NCBI GenBank assembly: GCA_964546275.1
Contig: CAZJJG010000011.1
Coordinates: 1 to 38,577 of the forward strand
Direction: 5' to 3'
Origin: MED-G78 sp964546275
Lineage (GTDB): Bacteria; Pseudomonadota; Gammaproteobacteria; Magnimaribacterales; D2472
Length of the DNA: 38,577 nucleotides
Under the pieces are notes generated by a model that was not told where the DNA came from, ran no database searches, and saw only the letters and a program-made list of their open reading frames with translations. Each line of letters starts with the position of its first letter. Positions within the stretch are counted from its first letter, which is position 1. The position numbers and the translations under genes are program-made. Positions 1-7,087 of this stretch are shown here, piece by piece.

Positions 1-78
1 AAGTAAATAAATTACTTCCTTATCAACAAATATAGCAGGATCTCTGACCTGTGCATCTCTAAATCTTAGATAATTCAA
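1..78 (-). CDS. Possible partial CDS or gene remnant running off the left edge (glycosidase-like motif)
   Basis: On the minus strand an open frame runs from a TTG at 78-76 to the window edge, overlapping the end of the MFS gene in another frame. It encodes RDAQVRDPAIFVDKEVIYLL. The pattern R-D-P-x-I-F followed by Y-L-L resembles a strand of five-bladed beta-propeller glycosidases (GH32/GH43/GH130-type). In those proteins such a motif sits well inside the chain, so either the start is wrong or this is a 3' remnant of a broken gene. Only about 25 codons are visible, so the call is tentative. Confidence 0.3.
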   Translation of the reverse strand, partial: MNYLRFRDAQVRDPAIFVDKEVIYLL

Positions 79-1387
79 GATTACGTTTTTCAGATGCAAT
101 CCAATCCTTTGGCAGTTTACGAGCAACAACTAGAAAGCTAATAATTGATGGAATAAACATGCAAAATGTTATCGACATTGCATAACGCATCGACTCAATG
201 TCATTATAATTTTCTTTAAAGACATCAATCATCCATCCTGCAAAAGTTGGGCCTCCTCCTAGTGCAATCATATTTAAAACAAAGAAAAATAGTGCAGTAG
301 ACATTGCTCGCATATTGATAGGAGCAAGAGTTTGAGCAATTGCAAAACTTGGTCCTAGGTATATTCCAACAAAAAGTAAAAATAATGTAGAGAGGAGAAG
401 ATTGAGTTCTATTGTCGGCACCCAAAAACTACCAACACCTAAAGGTAAACATAAAGCAATAGCAATTGCTGGAACCCAGCCGTATGCTCGAATATCTTTG
501 CTGCCCCATTTATCAGCAAGTCTTGCTCCAAAAAAGGCACCTCCGGCGTAAGCTGTTCCATTAATTATTCCCAAAATAATTATAAGATGTTGGAAATCAA
601 AACTAGGATCTAAAGCTATTAAATATTTGGTATGGAATGTTGAAAGAGCGTAGGATGCAAAAGAGCCAAAAGCTATCCCGAAACACATAGCCCACCAGGC
701 AGGTATTTTAAGTAGAGTTTTTAATGACTCCATAAATGGTGGCTTCACCATTTCTGCTTGCTCACCCAATTCCATAGCTCCACGAATAGGTTCGCGAAGT
801 ACTAACTTAACTATAACTGCAAGCGCTACTCCAGTGACACCAAGAAATATAAATATTTTTCTCCAATCAACAATCGTATCTTCACCTTGTGATGGCCCTA
901 TAATCCATGCTGTAACAAAGTAAGCTGCCATAATTCCAAAGGGAATACCCATTGAATAGACGCCCAATGCACCTGCTCGCTCTTCTTTGGGATACATATC
1001 CGAAATAATAGAATGTGATGGCGGGCTTCCACCAGCCTCACCAATTCCCACTCCCATTCGAGCAAGACCTATTTGCATGAAATTTCCTGCCAACCCAGTC
1101 AAAGCAGTAAAGCCACTCCATGTAGCAAGTGCAATAGATATGATATTTACCCTGCTATAACGATCAGCTAACCAAGCAATAGGAATGGCAACGATAGTAT
1201 AAAAGGTAGCAAATAAGAGTCCGCTCAGGAGACCTAGTTGTGTATTAGATAAACCAAGATCAGCTTGAATGAATGGTGCCAAAATACCTAAAATTTGACG
1301 ATCAACAAAATTAAATCCATAGACTACTGTGAGAAGTATTAATGCAAATGAACGATAGGCCTTACTTGGCATTTTTTGATTATTCAT
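59..1387 (-). CDS. MFS transporter, Spinster-like
   Basis: A 442-residue, 12-helix major facilitator of the inner membrane. The N-terminal helix carries NFVDRQILGILAPFIQADLG, followed by the loop-2/3 signature W-L-A-D-R-Y-S-R and, in helix 4-5, a G-x-G-E-A-G-G-S-P-P segment. This combination is typical of the Spinster-like (Spns) MFS branch common in marine and environmental Proteobacteria. The substrate cannot be read from the sequence. I chose the ATG at 1387, which has GGGA about 12 bases upstream. A TTG nine bases earlier gives a slightly longer frame but sits almost on top of that GGGA. It lies downstream of the 155-aa gene on the same strand, with an inverted repeat between them. Confidence 0.88.
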   Translation of the reverse strand: MNNQKMPSKAYRSFALILLTVVYGFNFVDRQILGILAPFIQADLGLSNTQLGLLSGLLFATFYTIVAIPIAWLADRYSRVNIISIALATWSGFTALTGLAGNFMQIGLARMGVGIGEAGGSPPSHSIISDMYPKEERAGALGVYSMGIPFGIMAAYFVTAWIIGPSQGEDTIVDWRKIFIFLGVTGVALAVIVKLVLREPIRGAMELGEQAEMVKPPFMESLKTLLKIPAWWAMCFGIAFGSFASYALSTFHTKYLIALDPSFDFQHLIIILGIINGTAYAGGAFFGARLADKWGSKDIRAYGWVPAIAIALCLPLGVGSFWVPTIELNLLLSTLFLLFVGIYLGPSFAIAQTLAPINMRAMSTALFFFVLNMIALGGGPTFAGWMIDVFKENYNDIESMRYAMSITFCMFIPSIISFLVVARKLPKDWIASEKRNLELSKI

Positions 1388-1425
1388 GATGTTCAATTTC
1401 CCTATTATTGATCAAAAAGTGTATC

Positions 1426-1451
1426 ACCTCTTACAACAAAACATGAGAGGT
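1426..1451. repeat. 6-bp perfect inverted repeat upstream of the MFS gene
   Basis: ACCTCT at 1426-1431 and AGAGGT at 1446-1451 are exact reverse complements separated by 14 bases. On the minus strand this lies between the stop of the 155-aa gene and the start of the MFS gene, about 40 bases before the MFS ATG. It could be an operator half-site pair. It could also be a weak terminator of the upstream gene, because a short T run follows on that strand. In such AT-rich DNA the two GC-containing arms are conspicuous, but no regulator can be named. Confidence 0.35.
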
Positions 1452-1484
1452 CAGCTATAAAAAAATAATATTTAAGGTTTATCT

Positions 1485-1952
1485 TTAGGTTCTTTCCCAA
1501 TTAAATCGAATAGCCATTCTTTTTAACTTTAGAATAATTGTTTCTTTGCTTTCACTATTCCATGAACAATTATTATCTGATATTTGATAGATCTTACTCC
1601 ATGTCAAACCTTGCTCATATAGAGACCAACAAAGGTAAAAGTTTGTCTTATCTGCTGTTGTACCTCTTTGGCACAAGCTAGTTTTAATCTTTCTTATATT
1701 TCCAGCATGCTTAATCAATCCTTTAATTTGTTTATCAGTTAAGAGGTTTTCATTATTAGATTCATATATTGATTTAATTCTATATGTTGGAGATGTAGTG
1801 CTCGAGACTAAACTTTCTCCATCATGACTACCATCTAATGCTTTGTTTATAGTTTCGTATAGATAATCTACATAAACCCTATCATTTTCAAATTTAGATC
1901 TTTCTTTAAATCTTGGGATTACGTCTTCTACTAGAGTTATGTGTTTGTTCAT
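1485..1952 (-). CDS. Uncharacterised 155-aa protein, paralogue of the 5883-6173 product
   Basis: I do not recognise this family. The first ~97 residues align along their length with the 96-aa product at 5883-6173. Both begin M-x-K-x-I-T-x-V-E, then I-P-R-x-K-E-x-S-x-F, a Y-x-x-Y, an I-x-x-A-x-D, a P-x-Y-x-I-K-x-I, and an I-x-K-I near the end. This copy has an extra ~58-residue C-terminal part containing W-S-L-Y-E-Q-G-L-T-W-S-K and ending basic and aromatic. The protein is soluble, with no signal peptide and no catalytic motif I can identify. The ATG at 1952 is preceded by GGTAAATTAA. The start region is divergent from the 69-aa gene at 2144. It is likely real because it is conserved in a second copy nearby. 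Confidence 0.7.
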   Translation of the reverse strand: MNKHITLVEDVIPRFKERSKFENDRVYVDYLYETINKALDGSHDGESLVSSTTSPTYRIKSIYESNNENLLTDKQIKGLIKHAGNIRKIKTSLCQRGTTADKTNFYLCWSLYEQGLTWSKIYQISDNNCSWNSESKETIILKLKRMAIRFNWERT

Positions 1953-2094
1953 TTAATTTACCAAAGATATTAAAAGAGTAATTATTTTATTTTTGCTAAT
2001 TTACATTAAATACTACCAAATATCAGCATGTGCTTTATATACAAAAAAAGCTATCCCATATCTTTATTAAAAATTAGCAATTATTAATTAGATC

Positions 2095-2123
2095 TTGAAT
2101 GTGACAAAATATATAAATATTAT
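2095..2123 (+). promoter_or_regulatory. Candidate sigma70 promoter for the 2144 gene
   Basis: TTGAAT at 2095-2100 and TATTAT at 2118-2123 are separated by exactly 17 bases and end 20 bases before the ATG at 2144. Spacing and position fit a housekeeping promoter with a very short leader. In DNA this AT-rich, similar boxes arise by chance, so this is a suggestion only. The 191-base gap it lies in (1953-2143) separates two divergent genes and must hold promoters for both. Confidence 0.35.
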
Positions 2124-2143
2124 TTTAGTACTAGGTAAAATTT

Positions 2144-2353
2144 ATGAAAAGAACTCAAATTCTTCCCGTAATCATTTCCTTGTGTGTTATTGGAATAATG
2201 GCTTACTCTATGTATTTTGGTATGAACAGAACCAATGAATCATATAAAGAGAGAATCGAAATCTGTATGAAGCTTGAAAATAAAACCTCAGATGATTCAG
2301 AGTCTGTAAAAGAAGCTAGATGTAGGCTAAAAGAAAGAGAAATAAACGTCTGA
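2144..2353 (+). CDS. Small single-pass membrane protein (69 aa)
   Basis: A 69-residue protein with one N-terminal hydrophobic helix (about residues 7-25, I-L-P-V-I-I-S-L-C-V-I-G-I) after the basic start M-K-R-T. A highly charged soluble tail follows, with two cysteines (C-M-K-L and C-R-L-K). The layout suits an inner-membrane-anchored protein with a periplasmic tail. No family is recognised. AGGT lies upstream of the ATG, and a plausible promoter sits just before it. It starts the plus-strand small-gene series. Confidence 0.6.
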   Translation: MKRTQILPVIISLCVIGIMAYSMYFGMNRTNESYKERIEICMKLENKTSDDSESVKEARCRLKEREINV

Positions 2354-2434
2354 GCATAAATAATATTTTAGTATTCCTTTTGAGTTAAATTAAGTAGAAT
2401 TAAATTATAAATATTTTTTATTAAGGAAAAAATT

Positions 2435-2653
2435 ATGACTAATAAATGGGAATATAAAATTGCTGATTTAAGCAACTCAACCTCAATGGGTTATACCAAT
2501 CCAGAAACAGAGGCTTTTAAAGAAGAGCATAAAGACTCAGATTGGAAGTTGGTAATGATGAATATTGAAATTAATAAACTTGGAGAAGAGGGCTGGGAAA
2601 TGATTTCAAATAATGGTGCTGATCAAATTTACTTTAAACGCAAAAGTCAGTAA
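2435..2653 (+). CDS. DUF4177-like small protein (72 aa)
   Basis: A soluble 72-residue protein. It begins K-W-E-Y-K-I and has L-G-E-E-G-W-E-M-I near residue 50 and a final Y-F-K-R-K. The arrangement W-E-Y-K at the first strand, L-x-x-x-G-x-E-G-W-E in the middle and K-R at the end is the DUF4177 pattern. The molecular role of that family is not established. A good AAGGA-type ribosome site precedes the ATG. It sits alone with 81- and 46-base gaps, so it may be transcribed with its neighbours or by itself. Confidence 0.7.
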   Translation: MTNKWEYKIADLSNSTSMGYTNPETEAFKEEHKDSDWKLVMMNIEINKLGEEGWEMISNNGADQIYFKRKSQ

Positions 2654-2699
2654 TCATATAATTTCATAAATAATTTAATTAATTTATAAAGGATTAATA

Positions 2700-3974
2700 A
2701 TGATTGAAGTAATAGTTAAATTGCAAATAAAAACAATTCAAACATTTTTATGTTTTGCTTTTGTCTTGTTATCAAGCTCAACCTGGGCTCATGGGAAGGC
2801 AAGCTCTTCTTCGGTAGATAATACTTCTGATGCTGTAATAATCTTTCCGGATGTGGATGGCCGTTTAACATTAATATCTGATTTACATACTCATTCAGTT
2901 TTTTCTGATGGTCATGTTTGGCCGAATATAAGAGTTTCAGAAGCTCAAAGAAATGGATTGGATGTATTAGCTATAACAGAGCACTTGGAATATCAGCCTC
3001 ATATTGCACAAATACCCCATCTAGATAGAAATATTGCCTATGAAGAAGCTTATAAGGCAGCTAATACATCAGATTTATTGGTCATAGCAGGATCAGAGAT
3101 TACACGCGATATGCCGCCTGGCCACATGAATGCAATTTTTGTAAAGGATTCTAATAAACTAATTAATTTAGATATAAATAATAAAGCTGAAGCACAAAAA
3201 CTTATTGATGCACAGGGCGCAGTTATAGAGGGTCTGGATAAACAAATGGTTGATCATATTGCACTGGCAAGTGTATGGCCTGTTGAAGAGGCGCTGAAAG
3301 AAGCTAGTAGACAAGGAGCCTTTGTTTTCTGGAACCATCCTATGTGGTCTGATCAAGCTAAGGATGGTATAGCTAGACTATCCAGCATGCATAAGAAATT
3401 TATTGCAGACGGACAACTCCACGGAATCGAGATTGTAAATGATGACACCTATTCTGAAGAAGCGTTTAAGATCGCTTTAGATAATGACTTAACTCTAATT
3501 GGAACATCTGATGTTCACAATTTAATTGAATGGGATTATTCAATACAAAAAGGAGAGCACAGACCTGTAACTCTTATCTTTACAAAAGAAAGAAATGCAA
3601 AATCTCTAAGAGAGGCACTCTTTCAGAATAGAACTGTGGTTTGGTTTAAGGACATGCTTATTGGCAAAGAGGCTAATATGATGCCTTTATTAAATTCTAT
3701 TATTGATATTAAATCTTCTGAATATATTAAAGGTTCACAAATTCTTAAGCTAGTTCTCAGAAATAACTCATCAGCTAGACTTCAGCTAAAAAATCAATCT
3801 GCTTATACATTTGTAGATAGCACTAATTTTATCAGCATGCCTGCTAACAGCGAAATAATTATCCAGGTAAAGACTTTAATGAAACTAGACAAACTAGAAA
3901 TAGATTTCCAAGTATTAAATGCGCTAATTACTCCAAAAAAGAATCCAGTAGTTAAGCTGATTGCAAAAATCTAA
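2700..3974 (+). CDS. Exported PHP-domain metal-dependent hydrolase-like protein
   Basis: A 424-residue protein with an N-terminal secretion signal (hydrophobic stretch about residues 13-28, ending near S-S-T-W-A-H). A PHP domain (polymerase and histidinol phosphatase superfamily, multi-metal phosphoesterase fold) follows. Visible metal-ligand motifs are D-L-H-T-H-S at 61-66 with a downstream S-D-G, T-E-H-L at 93-96, the Glu of G-S-E-I near 133, H142 in P-P-G-H-M-N, F-W-N-H-P, and G-T-S-D-V-H. The last ~90 residues look like a separate beta-rich region. The substrate is unknown; a periplasmic phosphoesterase is an inference. AAGGA precedes the ATG. Confidence 0.85.
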   Translation: MIEVIVKLQIKTIQTFLCFAFVLLSSSTWAHGKASSSSVDNTSDAVIIFPDVDGRLTLISDLHTHSVFSDGHVWPNIRVSEAQRNGLDVLAITEHLEYQPHIAQIPHLDRNIAYEEAYKAANTSDLLVIAGSEITRDMPPGHMNAIFVKDSNKLINLDINNKAEAQKLIDAQGAVIEGLDKQMVDHIALASVWPVEEALKEASRQGAFVFWNHPMWSDQAKDGIARLSSMHKKFIADGQLHGIEIVNDDTYSEEAFKIALDNDLTLIGTSDVHNLIEWDYSIQKGEHRPVTLIFTKERNAKSLREALFQNRTVVWFKDMLIGKEANMMPLLNSIIDIKSSEYIKGSQILKLVLRNNSSARLQLKNQSAYTFVDSTNFISMPANSEIIIQVKTLMKLDKLEIDFQVLNALITPKKNPVVKLIAKI

Positions 3975-4016
3975 TTTTTTTTAAAACTTAATATAAATAC
4001 AATAAAGGAGTAAATA

Positions 4017-4298
4017 ATGATTGGTGTGATAGCTACATTAAAAATTAAAGAAGGCACGAATGAGGCTTTTGAAGCTGCAGCAAATAAGCTTGCAGAGAAG
4101 GTTAATGCTAACGAAGATGGTGTTGTTTACTATGATCTTTTTAAAGATGATGAAACAACTTATATTTTCTTAGAAAAATATAAAGATAAAGAAGCTCAAA
4201 TCATTCACGGTAAAACTGATTATTTTAAAGAGCTAGGTGCAGAGATGGGAGCTTTTATGACAGAGGCTCCTGATATTAAAATGCTTAAGCTTGTCTAA
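4017..4298 (+). CDS. Antibiotic biosynthesis monooxygenase (ABM)-fold protein
   Basis: A 93-residue single-domain protein. It has the dimeric ferredoxin-like alpha/beta pattern of the ABM/YgiN group: a first strand I-G-V-I-A-T-L-K-I-K, then a helix, then V-V-Y-Y-D-L-F, then T-Y-I-F-L-E-K-Y, and H-G-K-T-D-Y-F-K-E-L. In this family E-K-Y/W followed by a helix starting near H is the usual core. Members act on quinols or as small-molecule monooxygenases, but many have no known substrate. AAGGAG precedes the ATG. Confidence 0.85.
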   Translation: MIGVIATLKIKEGTNEAFEAAANKLAEKVNANEDGVVYYDLFKDDETTYIFLEKYKDKEAQIIHGKTDYFKELGAEMGAFMTEAPDIKMLKLV

Positions 4299-4307
4299 TT
4301 ATCGTTT

Positions 4308-4487
4308 ATGAAAGATCACGACTTCATAAATGCCTGGTCATATGGTGATTTAAAAAAAGATAGAAAAGGTAACAATATATATTTTATTGGATACTCTGAT
4401 GAGGTGTCTAAAAATGGAAATAGTATTGAATTTTGGGAACCTGAAGACATCTTTCTGAAAAAAAATGATCTAGACTCCAAACTTTAG
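4308..4487 (+). CDS. Very small protein (59 aa), unknown
   Basis: An ATG at 4308 opens a 59-codon frame ending at TAG 4485-4487, filling nearly all the space between the ABM gene and the gene at 4500. The product begins M-K-D-H-D-F-I-N-A-W and contains N-I-Y-F-I-G-Y-S-D-E-V and I-E-F-W-E-P-E-D-I-F. That is a balanced aromatic and charged composition, consistent with a small folded beta protein rather than noise. The start lies 9 bases after the ABM stop, so it is likely co-translated. No family is recognised. Confidence 0.6.
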   Translation: MKDHDFINAWSYGDLKKDRKGNNIYFIGYSDEVSKNGNSIEFWEPEDIFLKKNDLDSKL

Positions 4488-4499
4488 TAGGATTTACTT

Positions 4500-4829
4500 A
4501 TGGCATTAACACTTGGAATAATTTTAGTAAGTTGTTTTTTCTTATATCTGGCTTTTGAGCAAAGAGAAAATAAAAAATGGGACAAGGTTATCGAGCAAAA
4601 TCAGCAAGACTCATTCAAGGATTGGAAGATATGGCTCACAGAGGCTTCACATCATTCAGATAAACACGAGATAACGCTTTACTGCAGTTCATGCATGAAG
4701 ACATTTATAGCAATACCTCAGGAGGTTCTAGCTCAGGACAGTAATACACATTGGGGATGCATAAATTGTCTTGAACGCATTCCTGTAGATGGCGTTATTG
4801 CTTCGAAAATACTCAAAGAAATTAATTAA
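4500..4829 (+). CDS. Membrane-anchored protein with a four-cysteine zinc-ribbon-like domain
   Basis: A 109-residue protein. An N-terminal hydrophobic helix (residues 2-19) is followed by a charged helix rich in E, K and Q. The C-terminal half has C-S-S-C and, after about 26 residues, C-I-N-C. Two C-x2-C knuckles at that spacing suggest a bound zinc ion or a redox pair. I do not recognise a named family. The ATG follows the stop of the 59-aa gene by 12 bases, suggesting shared transcription. Confidence 0.65.
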   Translation: MALTLGIILVSCFFLYLAFEQRENKKWDKVIEQNQQDSFKDWKIWLTEASHHSDKHEITLYCSSCMKTFIAIPQEVLAQDSNTHWGCINCLERIPVDGVIASKILKEIN

Positions 4830-4911
4830 TAATCGATTAACTGTTTTCTAATTTTTGTTTCTATGCAGATTGTGCCAAAATAAATAAGCACATTTCAAAA
4901 TAAGAATATTT

Positions 4912-5139
4912 ATGACTCAAGAATATGAAGAGTTCCTACAATCTCAGACTAAACAAGAGGCTTTAAAAAAAGATAAAATGACAATGATGGTTAAAGCATT
5001 TTTGGTTCTTGTTGTCTTATCACTCTCACTCGTCCCCGTTTTCACTAAAATCATTCATCCTTATTTTGGCCTTGTCATTCTTTTTATCATCCCTGTAGCA
5101 GAAGGGGTAAGGTATATTATTAAAGGTACAAAAAATTAA
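4912..5139 (+). CDS. Small two-helix membrane protein (75 aa)
   Basis: The first ~24 residues are polar and helical (E, Q and K rich). Two hydrophobic segments follow, around residues 25-45 (V-K-A-F-L-V-L-V-V-L) and 50-65 (F-G-L-V-I-L-F-I-I-P), and the tail is basic. It is predicted to be an integral inner-membrane protein with a cytoplasmic N-terminal helix. No family is recognised. It is 12 bases upstream of another small membrane protein and probably cotranscribed with it. Confidence 0.6.
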   Translation: MTQEYEEFLQSQTKQEALKKDKMTMMVKAFLVLVVLSLSLVPVFTKIIHPYFGLVILFIIPVAEGVRYIIKGTKN

Positions 5140-5151
5140 TATAGGAGAAAT

Positions 5152-5397
5152 ATGCAAGATTTAATTCATAACATTACAGTTAAACTCAAAATTTTTATTA
5201 ATGAACTTTTTGGATCTAAAACCAATATTTTTTTTGTAATAATAATTGCTTTTCTAGTAGGCAGCTATTTATCACTATCTAACGAATTAGCAGAACTAAA
5301 GAATGAGAAAATTGATATACACGAATGCTATGCAGTAGATAAAACTCCTCTTAAAGATGGTTCTCATAGCCATACAATAACTTGTAGCTACCTTTAA
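5152..5397 (+). CDS. Small single-pass membrane protein (81 aa)
   Basis: The one clear transmembrane helix is at about residues 25-44 (N-I-F-F-V-I-I-I-A-F-L-V-G-S-Y). A short coiled-coil-like E-L-A-E-L-K-N-E-K follows, then a C-terminal part with two cysteines and histidines (D-G-S-H-S-H-T-I-T-C). An excellent AGGAGA precedes the ATG. The C-terminal Cys/His cluster may sit in the periplasm, but no function can be assigned. Confidence 0.65.
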   Translation: MQDLIHNITVKLKIFINELFGSKTNIFFVIIIAFLVGSYLSLSNELAELKNEKIDIHECYAVDKTPLKDGSHSHTITCSYL

Positions 5398-5408
5398 GGT
5401 ATTAAGCA

Positions 5409-5852
5409 GTGGAACAAACAGGCAGATGTCAGTGTGGAAATATTTCTTATTCATTTGAAAAAGATAATCTCATATCAGCTCATCACTGCCATTGCACTGA
5501 CTGCCAAAGATCAACTGGTTCAGGTAAAGCTACTATATTATTTGTTGCAAAAAAATATTTAACAATAAAAGGAGATCTCAAATTTTTTGAAGTTAAAGGC
5601 TCTTCTGGAACTCATGTCAGAAGAGGTTTCTGTGAAAATTGTGGATCAGGGGTATTAAGTTATGCTAAAGAGATTTCTCATATTTATTATATTAAGGCCG
5701 GTTCATTAGATAATTCAAGTTGGGTAGAAATTGATTCTAACTTTTTTACAGACTCTGCTCATAATTGGAATAAACCAGATGAATCTTTAAAAAGCTTTAA
5801 AGGTAATCCCGGAAGTATTTCCATGATTAAAACTTTATTTAAATCCTTTTAG
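5409..5852 (+). CDS. GFA / CENP-V family zinc protein
   Basis: A 147-residue protein of the family named after glutathione-dependent formaldehyde-activating enzyme. Zinc ligands are visible in the usual order: C7-Q-C9-G, H-C27-H-C29-x2-C32, and F-C-E-N-C-G near residue 75. The family motif H-C-H-C-T-D-C-Q-R-S-T-G is essentially canonical. The formaldehyde-related role of Gfa is disputed, and most members have unknown substrates. The first possible start after an in-frame stop is GTG at 5409, with AAGG nine bases upstream. It is 11 bases from the previous gene. Confidence 0.9.
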   Translation: MEQTGRCQCGNISYSFEKDNLISAHHCHCTDCQRSTGSGKATILFVAKKYLTIKGDLKFFEVKGSSGTHVRRGFCENCGSGVLSYAKEISHIYYIKAGSLDNSSWVEIDSNFFTDSAHNWNKPDESLKSFKGNPGSISMIKTLFKSF

Positions 5853-5882
5853 CCCTAAATTTTATTTTTTAATTTATTTAAC

Positions 5883-6173
5883 ATGGATAAACCAATTACA
5901 TCAGTGGAAGAATTAATACCTAGAATTAAAGAAAAATCAGAATTCGATATAACCCCGAAGTATCTTAATTATATTAGTGATTTAATTGATGAGGCTACAG
6001 ATAGAGCAGATAAAATTTTAAATGTTGATCAGATTATTAATCCTGCTTACATAATTAAAAATATTTTTAAAAATAATAGACCTCTTGATATCAAGGACAT
6101 TAAAGAGATTGAATATCAGCTTAATCAAATAAAAAAAATTCAGGCAGTTCTAGAAAAAGGTTTAACGTATTAA
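5883..6173 (+). CDS. Uncharacterised 96-aa protein, short paralogue of the 1485-1952 product
   Basis: A soluble 96-residue protein aligning with the first ~97 residues of the 155-aa product at 1485-1952. Both start M-x-K-x-I-T-x-V-E-[DE]-x-I-P-R-x-K-E-[RK]-S-x-F and share P-x-Y-x-I-K-x-I-[YF] and I-[RK]-K-I-x-x-x-L. It lacks the C-terminal extension. It is predicted to be mostly helical and has no catalytic motif I can recognise. Its stop shares the palindrome TTAA with the stop of the convergent yajQ gene. Confidence 0.7.
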   Translation: MDKPITSVEELIPRIKEKSEFDITPKYLNYISDLIDEATDRADKILNVDQIINPAYIIKNIFKNNRPLDIKDIKEIEYQLNQIKKIQAVLEKGLTY

Positions 6174-6652
6174 TCTCTAAAATTATCAAACTGAAGAGGT
6201 AGTTCGTATTTTTGCTCTTTTATAATTTGAATAATTTGCTGCAGCTCGTCTCTTTTTTTACCATTAATACGAATACTTTCTCCTTGAATAGAGGCTTGAA
6301 CTTTTACTTTTGATTGTTTGACAAGAGTAGTAATCTTCTTGCCCAACTCTCTGTCTATTCCTTCTTGAAGAGCAATTTCTTGACGCGCAGCTCCATTTGA
6401 GACTTCTACAGCCCCAGGTTTTAGGGTTTTTAAATCAATACCACGCTTGGAAAGAGATTCATGTAAGACTGGCTCCATTTGTTTTATTTGAAAGTCTTCT
6501 TTTGAGGTAAGAACAATCTCTTTATCATTAAGGGTAAATTCTGCACCTGTTCCTTTAAAATCAAAGCGTGACTTTAAAACTCTGTTTGCTTGATCTACAG
6601 CATTTGTAAGCTCATGCGAATTTATTTCTGATCTGATATCGAAAGATGCCAT
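6170..6652 (-). CDS. yajQ: YajQ family nucleotide/c-di-GMP-binding protein
   Basis: A 160-residue protein at the usual length for YajQ. It opens with M-A-S-F-D-I-x-S-E-I and continues with N-A-V-D-Q-A-N-R-x-x-x-x-R-F-D-F-K-G-T, the family hallmark. It ends L-P-L-Q-F-D-N-F-R-D, also diagnostic. The protein has two tandem RNA-recognition-like alpha/beta folds. Homologues bind cyclic di-GMP (shown for Xanthomonas) or nucleotides and act in the cytoplasm. AAGAGA precedes the ATG. It is divergent from the 58-aa gene at 6717 and convergent with the 96-aa gene, with a 4-base stop overlap. Confidence 0.95.
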   Translation of the reverse strand: MASFDIRSEINSHELTNAVDQANRVLKSRFDFKGTGAEFTLNDKEIVLTSKEDFQIKQMEPVLHESLSKRGIDLKTLKPGAVEVSNGAARQEIALQEGIDRELGKKITTLVKQSKVKVQASIQGESIRINGKKRDELQQIIQIIKEQKYELPLQFDNFRD

Positions 6653-6716
6653 AGTATTTTCTCTTAGGTATTTATATATACTAGTTTATAGATCAAATAG
6701 AAGAAAATAAATTGAT

Positions 6717-6893
6717 ATGAGCGATATAAATAATATAAGAACCATTTTAGATCAATTAGAGAGATATATTAATGGTGATAATGATATAGAATTTTCAATA
6801 GAAGGATCTTCTATAAAAGACATGAGCGCAGAAGAAGTAGTATTATTGGCCGATGTATATAGACAGTTATATCTAAAAGAAAATCAAGATTAA
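6717..6893 (+). CDS. Very small acidic protein (58 aa), unknown
   Basis: An ATG at 6717 opens a 58-codon frame ending TAA 6891-6893. Its last base is the first base of the next gene's ATG (TAATG), which suggests translational coupling. The product is acidic and helical, with an I-x-x-I-L-D-Q-L-E-R-Y-I segment and a C-terminal M-S-A-E-E-V-V-L-L-A-D-V-Y. This looks like a small folded or partner-binding protein. There is no recognised family. The coupling to 6893-7087 and then 7074 is the main argument that it is real. Confidence 0.6.
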   Translation: MSDINNIRTILDQLERYINGDNDIEFSIEGSSIKDMSAEEVVLLADVYRQLYLKENQD

Positions 6894-7087
6894 TGAGTAA
6901 AAGAAATTTAAGAAAACTTTTTGGTGAAGGCTGGAACAAGTTATTCGGTAAAGAAGAAGACAAAAGTAAATTACGAACACAAAGTCTATATAGAGCTCAA
7001 AAAGGCATACTTAATGTAGGAACTCCGCATGACTGGGAAGACTATAAAAAATATCAGGAAGAAGACAAGAATAATGAAGCAAAATAA
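6893..7087 (+). CDS. Small basic/charged protein (64 aa), unknown
   Basis: A 64-residue soluble protein. The basic amphipathic start M-S-K-R-N-L-R-K-L-F-G-E-G-W-N-K-L-F-G could lie on a membrane or nucleic acid. A charged tail ends E-E-D-K-N-N-E-A-K. The start codon overlaps the stop of the upstream gene by one base, and its end overlaps the DUF2237 gene by 14 bases. It is therefore the middle member of a coupled trio. No family is recognised. Confidence 0.55.
   Translation: MSKRNLRKLFGEGWNKLFGKEEDKSKLRTQSLYRAQKGILNVGTPHDWEDYKKYQEEDKNNEAK

Noticed and set aside
7029..7073. 15-codon upstream extension of the DUF2237 gene
   Set aside because: Would overlap the 64-aa gene further; DUF2237 similarity begins just after the ATG at 7074.
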